Below are positions 44,416 to 53,687 of a stretch of 64,000 bases of DNA, piece after piece. Source of the DNA: Paraburkholderia sediminicola (GTDB lineage Bacteria > Pseudomonadota > Gammaproteobacteria > Burkholderiales > Burkholderiaceae); NCBI RefSeq assembly GCF_902859805.1, contig NZ_CADIKC010000016.1, forward strand, positions 62,001 to 126,000, written 5' to 3'. Under the pieces are notes generated by a model. That model was not told the DNA's origin, did no database searches, and saw only the letters and a program-made list of their open reading frames with translations. The position numbers and the translations under genes were made by a program. Within the stretch, counting starts at the first letter, position 1; every line of letters starts with the position of its first letter.

Positions 44416-45213
44416 ATGAAAATTGCCATTGCTGGCGCATCGGGCCGTATGGGCCGGATGCTCATCGAAACCGTCCTCAATGATTCAGACGCCACGCTGT
44501 CCGGCGCGCTCGACCGTGCGGGCTCCCTGCAACTCGGCCAGGACGCCGGCGCGTTTCTCGGCAAACAGACGGGCGTGCTGCTGACGGACGACGTCGAGCG
44601 TGTGTTCGCCGAATCCGACTACCTGATCGACTTCACGCGCCCCGAGGGCACGCTGATGCATCTGGAAGCCGCGCAGCGCCACAACGTCAAAATGGTGATT
44701 GGCACGACCGGTTTCGACAACGAACAGAAAGCGCAACTGCGCGCCGCGGCGGACAAAATCGCCATCATGTTCTCGTCGAACATGAGCGTGGGCGTCAACG
44801 TCACGCTGAAGCTGCTCGAATACGCCGCGAAGCATTTCGCGACCGGCTACGACATCGAAATCATCGAGGCACACCACCGCCACAAGGTCGACGCGCCGTC
44901 CGGCACCGCGCTGACCATGGGCGAAGTGATCGCCAACGCGCTCGGCCGCAATCTCGACGACTGCGCGGTCTACAGCCGCGAAGGCGTGACTGGCGAACGC
45001 GACCCGTCCACGATCGGTTTTTCGGCGATTCGCGGCGGTGATATTGTCGGCGACCATACGGTGCTGTTTGCCGGCATCGGCGAGCGCATCGAAATCACGC
45101 ACAAATCGGCGAGCCGTTTGTCGTATGCGCAAGGCGCGCTTCGTGCTGTACGTTTCCTCGAAGGCCACAAGAACGGCTTCTTCGACATGCAGGACGTGCT
45201 CGGCCTGCGTTGA
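44416..45213 (+). CDS. dapB: 4-Hydroxy-tetrahydrodipicolinate reductase
   Basis: DapB acts in lysine and diaminopimelate synthesis with NAD(P)H. The 265-residue protein has the cofactor loop AIAGASGRMGRML at about 4-16, DFTRPEG, IGTTGFD, and the catalytic EAHHRHKVDAPSGTAL with H153, H154 and K157. The ATG at 44416 is preceded by a poor site, but the frame upstream has no conserved residues. exbB follows 64 bases later. Confidence 0.96.
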   Translation: MKIAIAGASGRMGRMLIETVLNDSDATLSGALDRAGSLQLGQDAGAFLGKQTGVLLTDDVERVFAESDYLIDFTRPEGTLMHLEAAQRHNVKMVIGTTGFDNEQKAQLRAAADKIAIMFSSNMSVGVNVTLKLLEYAAKHFATGYDIEIIEAHHRHKVDAPSGTALTMGEVIANALGRNLDDCAVYSREGVTGERDPSTIGFSAIRGGDIVGDHTVLFAGIGERIEITHKSASRLSYAQGALRAVRFLEGHKNGFFDMQDVLGLR

Positions 45214-45277
45214 GCATCCACGGGGCCTGTGCAGGGCCCCGTACGCCCCTGTAATCACTTTCCGATAGCGAGGTCAG

Positions 45278-45994
45278 ATGGCAGGCAGCAGCGGCATCAT
45301 CCACTACCTGGAAACCAGCGACGCGATCACGCATGGCGTCGCGTATGTGTTGCTGGCTATGTCGATTGCGAGCTGGTGCTTTCTGATCGTCAAAAGCTGG
45401 ATTCTCACGCGCGCCAAACGTCAGGCCGCGCCGGCGATTGCGCAGTTCTGGCAGGCGTCGACGTTATCGGACGGCGTCGCCGCAATGAAGCGCGTGGACC
45501 GCGAGCGCGTCTTCACGCCGCTCGCCGAGGCCGCGTTGCACGCCGCCGAAGTGGACATTCCTGGCGTACTGCTTGCCCGCGTCGAACGTGGCGAGCGGGT
45601 GCTGAGAGCGCTGCGGCAGGCGCTCAACGCGTCGCAGCGGCGGCTCGAGTTCGGCCAGGTGCTGCTGGCCTCGGTAGGCAGCACGGCGCCGTTCGTCGGC
45701 CTGCTCGGCACGGTTTGGGGCATCTATCACGCGCTCGGCAGCATCGCGGCGAGTGGTCAGGCGCAGATCGAAAATGTCGCGGGTCCGGTCGGCGAGGCGC
45801 TGATCATGACGGCTTTCGGCCTCGTGGTCGCGATCCCGGCAGTGCTCGCCTATAACGTGCTCGGGCGGATGGTGCGGCAGTTGTCGGAGGAACTCGACGG
45901 CTTCGCGCACGATCTTCACGCCTATGTGTGTGCGCCCGCGGATCAGCCCCGGCCCCAGCCGCAGCCTCAGCAAGCCCACGCCGGGACGCACTAG
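45278..45994 (+). CDS. exbB: MotA/TolQ/ExbB-family proton channel protein
   Basis: ExbB with ExbD uses the proton motive force to power an outer-membrane process, usually via TonB. The 238-residue protein has a first membrane helix (AYVLLAMSIASWCFLIVKSW), a long cytoplasmic loop, and two further helices with the family motifs LLASVGSTAPFVGLLGTVWG and GEALIMTAFGLVVAIPAVLAY. exbD lies 36 bases downstream. No tonB or TonB-dependent receptor is in the window, so the partner is unknown and a TolQ-type role is possible. Confidence 0.9.
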   Translation: MAGSSGIIHYLETSDAITHGVAYVLLAMSIASWCFLIVKSWILTRAKRQAAPAIAQFWQASTLSDGVAAMKRVDRERVFTPLAEAALHAAEVDIPGVLLARVERGERVLRALRQALNASQRRLEFGQVLLASVGSTAPFVGLLGTVWGIYHALGSIAASGQAQIENVAGPVGEALIMTAFGLVVAIPAVLAYNVLGRMVRQLSEELDGFAHDLHAYVCAPADQPRPQPQPQQAHAGTH

Positions 45995-46030
45995 GCGCAC
46001 CGCCGAGACTGGAAGACAGAAGGAGGCGAC

Positions 46031-46468
46031 ATGGCATTCGGCGGACTCGAGAAAAAGCAGGCGGCCGCGCCGATGGCCGAGATCAACATGACGCCGCTAA
46101 TCGACGTGATGCTCGTGCTGCTGGTGATTTTTATCATTACCGCGCCTTTATTCACACACGCGATCCGGCTCGATTTGCCTAAAGTCGCGGCCGCGCCCGC
46201 GCGGCAAACGCCGCAAACCATTTCTCTTTCAATCGATGCCGCCGGCAAGCTGTACTGGAACGGCACCGTCATTACTTTGCAGCAGATGCGCGCGCAATTC
46301 ACGGCAGCGGGCAAAGCGGCGCAGGCCGATCAGCCGGAAATTCATCTGAGCGCCGAGCGCTCGACGCGCTACGAGGTGATCGCGCAGGTGATGGGCGCGG
46401 CGCAGCAGGCCGGGCTCGAGCGGATCGGTTTCGTGACGGACCCGCCGCCGCCGGGCGCGGCGCAGTAG
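46031..46468 (+). CDS. exbD: ExbD/TolR-family biopolymer transport protein
   Basis: This 145-residue protein partners ExbB. The first ~20 residues are cytoplasmic, one membrane helix follows (PLIDVMLVLLVIFIITAPL) with the proton-carrying D25, and a periplasmic domain of about 100 residues (SLSIDAAGKLYWNGTVITL) completes the family layout. INMTPLID is the family signature. An AGGAGG site precedes the ATG. leuS is 186 bases downstream with its own TATAAT element. Confidence 0.93.
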   Translation: MAFGGLEKKQAAAPMAEINMTPLIDVMLVLLVIFIITAPLFTHAIRLDLPKVAAAPARQTPQTISLSIDAAGKLYWNGTVITLQQMRAQFTAAGKAAQADQPEIHLSAERSTRYEVIAQVMGAAQQAGLERIGFVTDPPPPGAAQ

Positions 46469-46551
46469 CGGCGCTAGCGGCACCGCGCCCGCTCAGGCGC
46501 ACCCGGCCGAACCCGCGCGCCACGCCACGCGGCGCACCCGTCCGCGAACGG

Positions 46552-46557
46552 TATAAT
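46552..46557 (+). promoter_or_regulatory. Possible -10 element upstream of leuS
   Basis: A perfect TATAAT lies 98 bases before the leuS ATG. No good -35 is seen at 16-18 bases upstream. A CCCC...GGGG hairpin follows in the leader. leuS may thus start its own transcript. Confidence 0.4.
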
Positions 46558-46654
46558 CAGCCCTTTCCCCCGCAGAAGGGGAAACGACGCCATTTCATCC
46601 AGCAGAGCACCAGGCCCGGTGCGAAAGCACCGAACCCAGCGATTCCATCACACC

Positions 46655-49246
46655 ATGCACGAAAAATACGTTCCCTCCGACGTCGAAGCCGCCGCGCAAG
46701 GGCAATGGCGCGCCATCGACGCGTACAAGACGTCTGAAACCACTGATAAGCCCAAGTTCTACTGCGTCTCGATGCTGCCGTACCCGTCGGGCAAGCTGCA
46801 CATGGGCCACGTGCGCAACTACACGATCAACGACGTGATGTACCGCTATCTGCGGATGAACGGCTACAACGTGCTGATGCCGATGGGTTGGGACGCGTTC
46901 GGCATGCCGGCGGAAAACGCGGCAATGGCCAACAACGTGCCGCCCGCGAAGTGGACCTACGACAACATCGCTTACATGAAGAAGCAGATGCAGTCGATGG
47001 GCCTCGCGATCGATTGGTCGCGCGAAGTCGCCACCTGCAGCCCGGATTACTACAAGTGGAACCAGTGGCTGTTCCTGAAGATGCTCGAAAAGGGCATCGC
47101 GTACAAGAAAACCGGCACCGTCAACTGGGACCCGGTCGATCAGACCGTGCTCGCCAACGAGCAGGTGATTGACGGCCGCGGCTGGCGTTCGGGCGCGCTG
47201 ATCGAAAAGCGCGAAATCCCGATGTACTACATGCGCATCACGCAGTACGCGGATGAACTGCTGGACGACCTCGAAGGCCTCGGCTGGCCCGAGCGCGTCA
47301 AGATCATGCAGCAGAACTGGATCGGCAAGAGCTTCGGCGTGAACTTCGGTTTCCCGTATGAAATCGACGGCGAACAGAAGCTGTTGCGCGTGTTCACCAC
47401 GCGCGCCGACACGATCATGGGCGTGACTTTCTGCGCGGTCGCCGCCGAGCATCCGCTCGCCACGCGTCTCGCCAAAGACAAGCCAGAACTGCAGGCCTTC
47501 ATCGAAGAATGCAAGCGCGGCGGCGTGGCTGAAGCCGACGTCGCGACGATGGAAAAGAAGGGTATGGCCACCGGCTTCACTGTCACGCATCCGCTGACGC
47601 AGGAACAGGTCGAAGTGTGGATCGGCAATTACGTGCTGATGAGCTACGGCGAAGGCGCGGTGATGGGCGTGCCCGCGCACGACGAGCGCGATTTCGCGTT
47701 CGTGAAGAAATACGGTTTGCCGATCAAGCAGGTGGTTGCCATTGAAGGCAAGGAATACTCGACCGAAGCCTGGCAGGAATGGTACGGCGAGAAGACCGGC
47801 ACGCTGATCAACAGCGGCAAGTACGACGGTCTCAACTACACGGATGCGGTCGATCAGATCGCCGCCGATCTGAAAGAACTCGGCCTCGGCGACAAGCAGA
47901 TCACGTGGCGTCTGCGTGATTGGGGCGTGTCGCGCCAGCGTTACTGGGGCACGCCGATTCCGATCATCCACTGCCCGACTTGCGGCGACGTGCCGGTGCC
48001 GGAAAAAGACTTGCCGGTGGTGCTGCCGGAAGACCTCGTGCCGGACGGCACGGGCAATCCGCTCGCGAAGTCTGAGGCGTTTGTGAACTGCACCTGCCCG
48101 ACCTGCGGCGGCGCGGCCAAGCGCGAGACCGACACGATGGACACCTTCGTCGATTCGTCCTGGTACTTCTACCGCTATGCGGCGCCGGACGCGAAGACCA
48201 TGGTCGACAAGCGCACCGATTACTGGGCGCCGATGGACCAGTACATCGGCGGCATCGAGCACGCGATTCTGCACCTTTTGTACTCGCGCTTCTGGGCGAA
48301 GGTGATGCGCGACATGGGCTTGATCGAGTTCGGCGAGCCTGCCCGGAACCTGCTGACGCAGGGCATGGTGCTCAACGAAACTTACTACCGCGAAAACGAA
48401 GCAGGTAAGAAGACCTGGTACAACCCGGCCGACGTCACTGTCTCGTTCGACGACAAAGGCCGCCCGGTCGGCGCCGTGTTGAACTCGGACGGCCAGCCGG
48501 TGGTGCTCGGCGGCGTCGAGAAAATGTCGAAGTCGAAGAACAACGGCGTCGATCCGCAACTGCTGATCGATCAGCACGGCGCGGACACCGCGCGTCTGTT
48601 CGTGATGTTCGCCGCGCCGCCCGAGCAGCAGCTCGAATGGTCCGGTTCGGGCGTGGAAGGCGCGAGCCGCTTCCTGCGCCGCGTGTGGAGCTTCGGTCAC
48701 GCGAATGAAGCTGCGCTGCGCGCGGGTGGCAAGTTCGACGCGGCGCAACTCGGCGAAGTCGACAAGGTGCTGCGCCGCGAGATCTACAGCGTGCTGAAGC
48801 AGGCCGACTTCGACTACCAGCGTTTGCAGTACAACACGGTGGTGTCGGCGGCAATGAAAATGCTCAACGCGCTCGACAGCGCGAAGGGCGCGCAACCGGC
48901 GGTGCTGCGCGAGACGTACAGCGTGATGCTGCGCGTGCTGTACCCGGTCGTGCCGCATCAGACGTTCCAGTTGTGGCAGGAACTCGGTTACGCCGACGAA
49001 TTCGGTTCGCTGCTCGACGCGGCATGGCCGAAGGTCGACGAACAGGCGCTCGAACAGGCCGAAATCGAACTCGTGCTGCAGGTGAACGGCAAGGTGCGTG
49101 GCGCGCTCACGGTGGCGAAAGATGCGACACGTGAAGCAATTGAACAGCTTGCCGCTGCGCATGAGGCGGTCGAGAAGTTCAGCGAAGGCAAGGCACCGAA
49201 GAAGATCGTCGTGGTGCCGGGCCGTCTCGTGAACGTGGTCGTTTGA
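46655..49246 (+). CDS. leuS: Leucyl-tRNA synthetase
   Basis: LeuS charges tRNA-Leu. The 863-residue class I enzyme has the HIGH-type motif PYPSGKLHMGHVRNYTIND (HMGH at 49-52), the KMSKS motif KMSKSKNNG at 623-631, and an editing domain between with TTRADTIMGVTF and the DERD-type VPAHDERDFAF. Two CxxC pairs (CPTCG and CTCPTCGG) form zinc-binding positions. The ATG at 46655 (MHEKYVPSD) agrees with family starts. lptE and holA follow, the common leuS-lptE-holA order. Confidence 0.97.
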   Translation: MHEKYVPSDVEAAAQGQWRAIDAYKTSETTDKPKFYCVSMLPYPSGKLHMGHVRNYTINDVMYRYLRMNGYNVLMPMGWDAFGMPAENAAMANNVPPAKWTYDNIAYMKKQMQSMGLAIDWSREVATCSPDYYKWNQWLFLKMLEKGIAYKKTGTVNWDPVDQTVLANEQVIDGRGWRSGALIEKREIPMYYMRITQYADELLDDLEGLGWPERVKIMQQNWIGKSFGVNFGFPYEIDGEQKLLRVFTTRADTIMGVTFCAVAAEHPLATRLAKDKPELQAFIEECKRGGVAEADVATMEKKGMATGFTVTHPLTQEQVEVWIGNYVLMSYGEGAVMGVPAHDERDFAFVKKYGLPIKQVVAIEGKEYSTEAWQEWYGEKTGTLINSGKYDGLNYTDAVDQIAADLKELGLGDKQITWRLRDWGVSRQRYWGTPIPIIHCPTCGDVPVPEKDLPVVLPEDLVPDGTGNPLAKSEAFVNCTCPTCGGAAKRETDTMDTFVDSSWYFYRYAAPDAKTMVDKRTDYWAPMDQYIGGIEHAILHLLYSRFWAKVMRDMGLIEFGEPARNLLTQGMVLNETYYRENEAGKKTWYNPADVTVSFDDKGRPVGAVLNSDGQPVVLGGVEKMSKSKNNGVDPQLLIDQHGADTARLFVMFAAPPEQQLEWSGSGVEGASRFLRRVWSFGHANEAALRAGGKFDAAQLGEVDKVLRREIYSVLKQADFDYQRLQYNTVVSAAMKMLNALDSAKGAQPAVLRETYSVMLRVLYPVVPHQTFQLWQELGYADEFGSLLDAAWPKVDEQALEQAEIELVLQVNGKVRGALTVAKDATREAIEQLAAAHEAVEKFSEGKAPKKIVVVPGRLVNVVV

Positions 49247-49337
49247 CAGCCCACCGAAACTTGACAGCTGGCAAGACGCCGCCGCTCACGGCGGCGCTTG
49301 TCCGCGCCGCGGAATTTACTGCGAACCAGGAGCCAAT

Positions 49338-49889
49338 GTGACTCGCAGATCGTTATTGACGTTGATGTGCAGCGTACTGATGTTGTCCGCTTGCGGCTTC
49401 CAGTTGCGCGGCCAGCAGGACTACGCATTCAAACGACTCTTTATCTCCGGCGGTTCGGCTGCAGCCGGCGCGCGGCTCACGCGTATCGTGCAGGGCGGCA
49501 GCGACACGGTGGTGGTTACTTCGGTCGCGAATGCCGACGCAACGCTGCAGATCACCGAAGGACGCGGCATCAATACGCTGACACTGAACACGCTTGGTGT
49601 CGTCGAAGAGTATGCGATGAATCTCTCGATGAACTACACGCTGATCGGCAAGGACGGCACGGTCCTGATTCCGCCGAGCGTGATCGCGCTGAACCGCGCA
49701 ATGACCTATAGCGACCAGTTCTCGCAGGCCAAGGCTGCGGAAGCCGACCTTCTGTTCGCGGACATGGAAAACGACGCGATCGACCAGTTGTCGCGCCGTC
49801 TTTCGATGGTGCGCTCGCTGCATCCGGCGCCGGGCGAGCAGGTGCCGGGCGTTGCGCCGCGCGCGCCGTTGCCGCCGCCGCCGCTGTGA
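49338..49889 (+). CDS. lptE: LPS-assembly lipoprotein LptE
   Basis: LptE plugs the LptD barrel in the outer membrane and helps deliver lipopolysaccharide. The 183-residue protein has a lipoprotein signal (SLLTLMCSVLMLSACGF) with lipobox LSAC and lipidated C19, then GFQLRGQQDYAFKRLFISGG, the family start. The C-terminal ~15 residues are Pro-rich. An AGGAGCC site precedes the start (annotated here as 49338, ATG or GTG class as read). It lies 91 bases after leuS and 96 bases before holA. Confidence 0.92.
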   Translation: MTRRSLLTLMCSVLMLSACGFQLRGQQDYAFKRLFISGGSAAAGARLTRIVQGGSDTVVVTSVANADATLQITEGRGINTLTLNTLGVVEEYAMNLSMNYTLIGKDGTVLIPPSVIALNRAMTYSDQFSQAKAAEADLLFADMENDAIDQLSRRLSMVRSLHPAPGEQVPGVAPRAPLPPPPL

Positions 49890-49985
49890 GCGGTGTGCTG
49901 TGTCGTTATTTAGTTTGCTGCAGGTGTACATGCATTTGCTCGTGCACCCGCTCATGCATTCGTTCAACCTCGCCGATCGGTAGCC

Positions 49986-51107
49986 ATGCAACTGCGACTT
50001 GACGCGCTCGAAACGCATCTCGCGAAGGGACTCGCCGGACTGTACGTCGTGTACGGCGACGAGCACCTGCTCGCGCAGGAAGCGTGCGACCGGATTCGGG
50101 CGACGGCGCGTGCAGCCGGTTTTACCGATCGCTCGGTGTTCACCGTCGAGCGTGGTTTCGACTGGAGTTCGCTGCTGGGTGCGAGCCAGTCGATGTCGCT
50201 GTTCGGCGACCGTCAACTGGTCGAGCTGCGCATTCCGTCGGGCAAGCCCGGCAAGGAAGGCGCGGATGCGCTGAAGGCGCTCGCTGCCGCCGTGAATGAC
50301 GACGTGTTGACGATGGTCACGCTGCCGCGATTGGACGCCGCCACGCAAAAGTCCGCGTGGTTTACCGCGCTGTCTGAGGCTGGCGTCGCGTTGAAAATCG
50401 ATCCGGTCGAGCGCGCGCAGTTGCCGAATTGGGTTGGTCAGCGGCTCGCGGCTCAGGGCCAGCGGGTTGTTGCCGGTGAAGAAGGTCGCCGTGCGCTGGC
50501 GTTCATCGCGGAGCGCGTGGAAGGCAACCTGCTGGCAGCGCATCAGGAAATCCAGAAGCTCGGGCTGCTGTATCCGGCCGGTTCGTTGAGCTTCGAACAG
50601 ATTCAGGACGCCGTGCTGAACGTCGCCCGTTATGACGTTTTCAAGCTGAACGAGGCGATGCTGGCGGGCGATGTCGGCCGCCTGGCTCGCATGCTCGACG
50701 GCTTGCGCGGTGAAGGCGAGGCTGCCGTGCTGGTGCTGTGGGCGGTGGTCGAAGAAGTGCGCACGCTGTTGCGGATCAAACGCGGCGTCGCGGCGGGCAA
50801 ACCGCTTGCCATGCTGGTGCGCGAGAACCGCGTATGGGGTCCGCGCGAACGGCTGATCGGCCCGGCGCTGTCGCGTGTCACCGAGGGTGCGCTTGAAAAG
50901 GCGCTCGCGTTGGCGGCGCGGCTGGATCGGCAGGTGAAGGGATTGTCCGGCGGCACGCCGGGCAATCATCGCAACGATCCGCCGCCCGATCCGTGGGACG
51001 GCTTGTTCGAGCTGGCGATGACGGTGGCGTCGCCGGCAAAAGCCGCGCCCGTGCCGCCGCCACGACCTCGCCCTGCAGCAGGTGCGCCGGTTCGAAGGCT
51101 AGGCTGA
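49986..51107 (+). CDS. holA: DNA polymerase III subunit delta
   Basis: HolA opens the beta sliding clamp as part of the clamp loader. The 373-residue protein has MQLRLDALETHLAKGLAGLY, then VYGDEHLLAQEACDRIR, the typical opening of the family, and SLFGDRQLVELRIPSGKPGK and YPAGSLSFEQIQDAV further on. The C-terminal ~35 residues are Pro/Arg-rich and longer than in E. coli. proA follows after 332 bases. Confidence 0.95.
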   Translation: MQLRLDALETHLAKGLAGLYVVYGDEHLLAQEACDRIRATARAAGFTDRSVFTVERGFDWSSLLGASQSMSLFGDRQLVELRIPSGKPGKEGADALKALAAAVNDDVLTMVTLPRLDAATQKSAWFTALSEAGVALKIDPVERAQLPNWVGQRLAAQGQRVVAGEEGRRALAFIAERVEGNLLAAHQEIQKLGLLYPAGSLSFEQIQDAVLNVARYDVFKLNEAMLAGDVGRLARMLDGLRGEGEAAVLVLWAVVEEVRTLLRIKRGVAAGKPLAMLVRENRVWGPRERLIGPALSRVTEGALEKALALAARLDRQVKGLSGGTPGNHRNDPPPDPWDGLFELAMTVASPAKAAPVPPPRPRPAAGAPVRRLG

Positions 51108-51439
51108 GGGCATGGTTTGAGCTGTCGGCTTCGCGCGGCGCAATGCGCGGGACGCCAGGGGGTGAGCCTCACCACCTGTGTCTCCGGCAGGTCTTCACGC
51201 CAGCGACGCTTACTGTGCTCTCCAACCGCACTGCGTCCATGCCGCGAATCCATTGGCGGTGGGCTCGCCGCTCCCGCGGCCGTATTCTCGAGCAACGCCG
51301 CGGTGCGGAGCTTGAAGTCCTAGGGACCTTCGGACGCTGGGCCAAGCAAAGCTTCGCCACCCGACTTACAATCGTTTGATCTTTCGCTAATTCTGCTTGT
51401 CCGTAGCACCTCGACGTGCGCGGCACCACGAGAATCACC
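51108..51439. other. 332-base intergenic region between holA and proA
   Basis: I see no credible gene. It contains a GGTGA-GCC-TCACC hairpin near 51170 and a TACAAT near 51367 that could be a -10 element for proA, but no matching -35. Nothing I recognise as a riboswitch is present. Confidence 0.5.
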
Positions 51440-52711
51440 ATGGATATCGACCAGTACATGACCGACCTCGGCCGCCGCGCCCGTCACGCTTCGCGTGCAA
51501 TGGCGCGTGCGTCGACGGCGGCGAAAAACGCCGCGCTTGCGGCCGTCGCACAGGCTATCGAGCGCGATGCCGTGCTGCTGAAAGAAGCCAACGCGCGCGA
51601 CCTCGCGCGGGCTCGCGACAAAGGCCACGACGCCGCGTTCATCGATCGTCTGACGCTGTCGGACAAGGCGCTGAAGACGATGGTGGAAGGGTTGCGGCAA
51701 GTCGCCGCGCTGGCCGATCCGATCGGCGAGATCAGCAATCTGAAGTACCGGCCGAGCGGCATTCAGGTCGGCCAGATGCGTGTGCCGCTGGGCGTGATCG
51801 GCATCATCTACGAATCGCGTCCGAACGTGACGATCGACGCGGCCGCGCTGTGCCTGAAGTCCGGCAACGCGACGATTCTGCGCGGCGGCTCGGAGGCGCT
51901 CGAATGCAATACGGCATTGTCGAAGCTGATCGGTGAAGGGCTGGAAGCGGCGGGATTGCCGCAAGACGCCGTGCAAGTGGTGGCGACGTCGGACCGTGCG
52001 GCCGTTGGCAAGCTGATCACGATGACCGAATTCGTCGACGTGATCGTGCCGCGCGGCGGCAAAAGCCTGATCGAGCGCCTGATGAATGAAGCGCGCGTGC
52101 CGATGATCAAGCACCTCGACGGCATCTGCCATGTCTACGTGGACGATCGTGCGGATCTGGCCAAGGCGCTGACTGTCTGCGATAACGCGAAGACGCACCG
52201 TTACGGCACCTGCAACACCATGGAGACGCTGCTCGTCGCGCGTGGGATCGCGGCTGAAGTGCTGCCACCTTTGGGTAAGCTGTATCGCGACAAGGAAGTC
52301 GAGTTGCGAGTGGACGCAGCGGCGCGTGCGGTGCTGTCGGATGCGGGCGTGGGACCGCTCGTCGATGCCACCGAAGAAGACTGGCGCACCGAATATCTCG
52401 CGCCGGTGCTGGCGATCAAAGTGGTCGACGGCCTCGATGCGGCGATCGATCACATCAACACTTACAGTTCGCAGCATACGGATGCGATCGTCACCGAAGA
52501 TCACGATCGCGCCATGCGTTTCCTGCGTGAGGTGGATTCGGCGAGCGTGATGGTCAACGCCTCGACGCGTTTCGCGGACGGCTTCGAATTCGGTCTGGGT
52601 GCGGAGATCGGCATCTCGAACGACAAGCTGCACGCGCGCGGCCCCGTGGGTCTCGAAGGGCTGACGTCGTTGAAGTACGTCGTGCTGGGGCACGGCGAAG
52701 GCCGGCAATAG
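51440..52711 (+). CDS. proA: Glutamate-5-semialdehyde dehydrogenase (gamma-glutamyl phosphate reductase)
   Basis: ProA reduces gamma-glutamyl phosphate to glutamate semialdehyde in proline synthesis. The 423-residue protein has VPLGVIGIIYESRPNVTIDA, CLKSGNATILRGGSEAL, the catalytic cysteine C258 in YGTCNTMETLLV, and FGLGAEIGISNDKLHARGPV. I start at the ATG at 51440 (MDIDQYMTDLG); 51416 adds eight residues. No proB is adjacent. Confidence 0.96.
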   Translation: MDIDQYMTDLGRRARHASRAMARASTAAKNAALAAVAQAIERDAVLLKEANARDLARARDKGHDAAFIDRLTLSDKALKTMVEGLRQVAALADPIGEISNLKYRPSGIQVGQMRVPLGVIGIIYESRPNVTIDAAALCLKSGNATILRGGSEALECNTALSKLIGEGLEAAGLPQDAVQVVATSDRAAVGKLITMTEFVDVIVPRGGKSLIERLMNEARVPMIKHLDGICHVYVDDRADLAKALTVCDNAKTHRYGTCNTMETLLVARGIAAEVLPPLGKLYRDKEVELRVDAAARAVLSDAGVGPLVDATEEDWRTEYLAPVLAIKVVDGLDAAIDHINTYSSQHTDAIVTEDHDRAMRFLREVDSASVMVNASTRFADGFEFGLGAEIGISNDKLHARGPVGLEGLTSLKYVVLGHGEGRQ

Positions 52712-52831
52712 GTCGCCGTCTGCCGCGCGCCTGATTGCGAACGCCACCGATAAGCGCGATTGGTCACGTCTTCACTACAAACGCGCCGCCAAGAGCGCTG
52801 ATTTCCACGATACAAGTCGCAAGGACCGCTG

Positions 52832-53248
52832 ATGCTTTGGGTAAAAACGTTTCACATCGTTCTGATTGCTTCCTGGTTCGCCGGCCTGTTCTATCTGCCG
52901 CGTATCTTTGTCAATCTGGCGATGGAGACGGAACCGGCCGCAACGGCACGTCTCCTGACGATGGCACGCAAGCTGTTCCGCTTCATGACGTTCATTGCGG
53001 TACCGGCGCTGGCGTGCGGCCTCTGGCTGTGGCTGGTGATCGGTATTGGGCGTGGGCAGGGCTGGATTCACGCGAAGGTGGGCGTGGTAGTGCTGCTGAT
53101 CATCTACCACGCTTATTGCGGCGTACTGCTGCGGACCTTCGAGCGCGGCGAGAATCGTCGCTCGGACAAGTGGTATCGCATGTTCAATGAACTGCCTGTG
53201 CTGGGGATGCTCGCGGCAGTGGCGTTGGTAGTGATCAAGCCGTTTTAG
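52832..53248 (+). CDS. hemJ: HemJ-type protoporphyrinogen oxidase (CopD-like membrane protein)
   Basis: HemJ oxidises protoporphyrinogen IX to protoporphyrin IX in haem synthesis. The 138-residue protein is predicted to have four membrane helices. It has H8 in MLWVKTFHIVLIASWFAG, LPRIFVNLAME, and IHAKVGVVVLLIIYHAY with K82, conserved positions of the family. It lies 120 bases after proA. A terminator follows at 53300. Confidence 0.9.
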   Translation: MLWVKTFHIVLIASWFAGLFYLPRIFVNLAMETEPAATARLLTMARKLFRFMTFIAVPALACGLWLWLVIGIGRGQGWIHAKVGVVVLLIIYHAYCGVLLRTFERGENRRSDKWYRMFNELPVLGMLAAVALVVIKPF

Positions 53249-53299
53249 GACGCGAGCGGGTGTTGGGTTCTCCTGGACGCGGTTTCAATTTGTAGAAAG

Positions 53300-53333
53300 G
53301 CGGTTTGCCGGATTTGGCAAACCGCTTTTTTTT
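53300..53333 (+). terminator. Intrinsic terminator after hemJ
   Basis: GCGGTTTGCC (53300-53309) pairs with GGCAAACCGC (53316-53325) around GGATTT, followed by eight Ts. It ends the core block before the accessory segment. Confidence 0.9.
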
Positions 53334-53339
53334 ATTGTT

Positions 53340-53535
53340 GGCGCTGGCGTTGCTTTTGCGGCGCAAGGGGTGCACACGCAGGCAACGCCACGATTGCGTT
53401 TAACGGCAATATTTCGACACAAGCCTGCACGATCAACAACGACGGCATGAATTCGAATAACTTCGCGGTGATTCTGCCACGGTATCGGCAAGCACGCTGT
53501 CAGAAAGCCGCGATCGTCGGCTGACTGCCACCTGA
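53340..53535 (+). pseudogene. Frameshifted relic of a type-1 fimbrial major subunit
   Basis: Three successive frames join into a fimbrillin-like sequence. The first (53340-53387) reads GAGVAFAAQGVHTQA, a signal-peptide end. The second (53387-53479) reads ATIAFNGNISTQACTINNDG then NNFAVILP, the usual first Cys-containing strand of pilins. The third (53479-53535) reads TVSASTLSES and ends in a stop. ATIAFNGNI, QACTI and ILPTVSASTLS are characteristic of the fimbrial family. Frameshifts near 53387 and 53479, no intact start and a missing C-terminal half make it a remnant. No usher or chaperone is nearby. Confidence 0.7.
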
Positions 53536-53625
53536 GCGCGCCGTCATTTCGATTGTCGGCAGATCAAGTACTTTGTGCGGACACCAGATCATGCAGTCGT
53601 CGACTCAACTCAATGGGTAAGCAAT

Positions 53626-53673
53626 ATTTCCGGTCCAGATAAATAGGATTGCTATGTTTAAAGGACCGGAAAT
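53626..53673. repeat. 11-bp perfect inverted repeat with 26-base loop
   Basis: ATTTCCGGTCC at 53626-53636 is the exact reverse complement of GGACCGGAAAT at 53663-53673. It may be an operator pair, an element end or a stem; the T- and A-rich loop contains no obvious function. Confidence 0.5.
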
Positions 53674-53687
53674 TACGTAACCACCGA

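Noticed and set aside
46595..49162. An 855-codon open frame antisense to leuS
   Set aside because: leuS is certain on the plus strand; the antisense frame is His/Arg-rich without family motifs, as expected from codon bias in GC-rich DNA.
51108..51439. A riboswitch upstream of proA
   Set aside because: Only a small hairpin is visible; no conserved aptamer core is recognisable.
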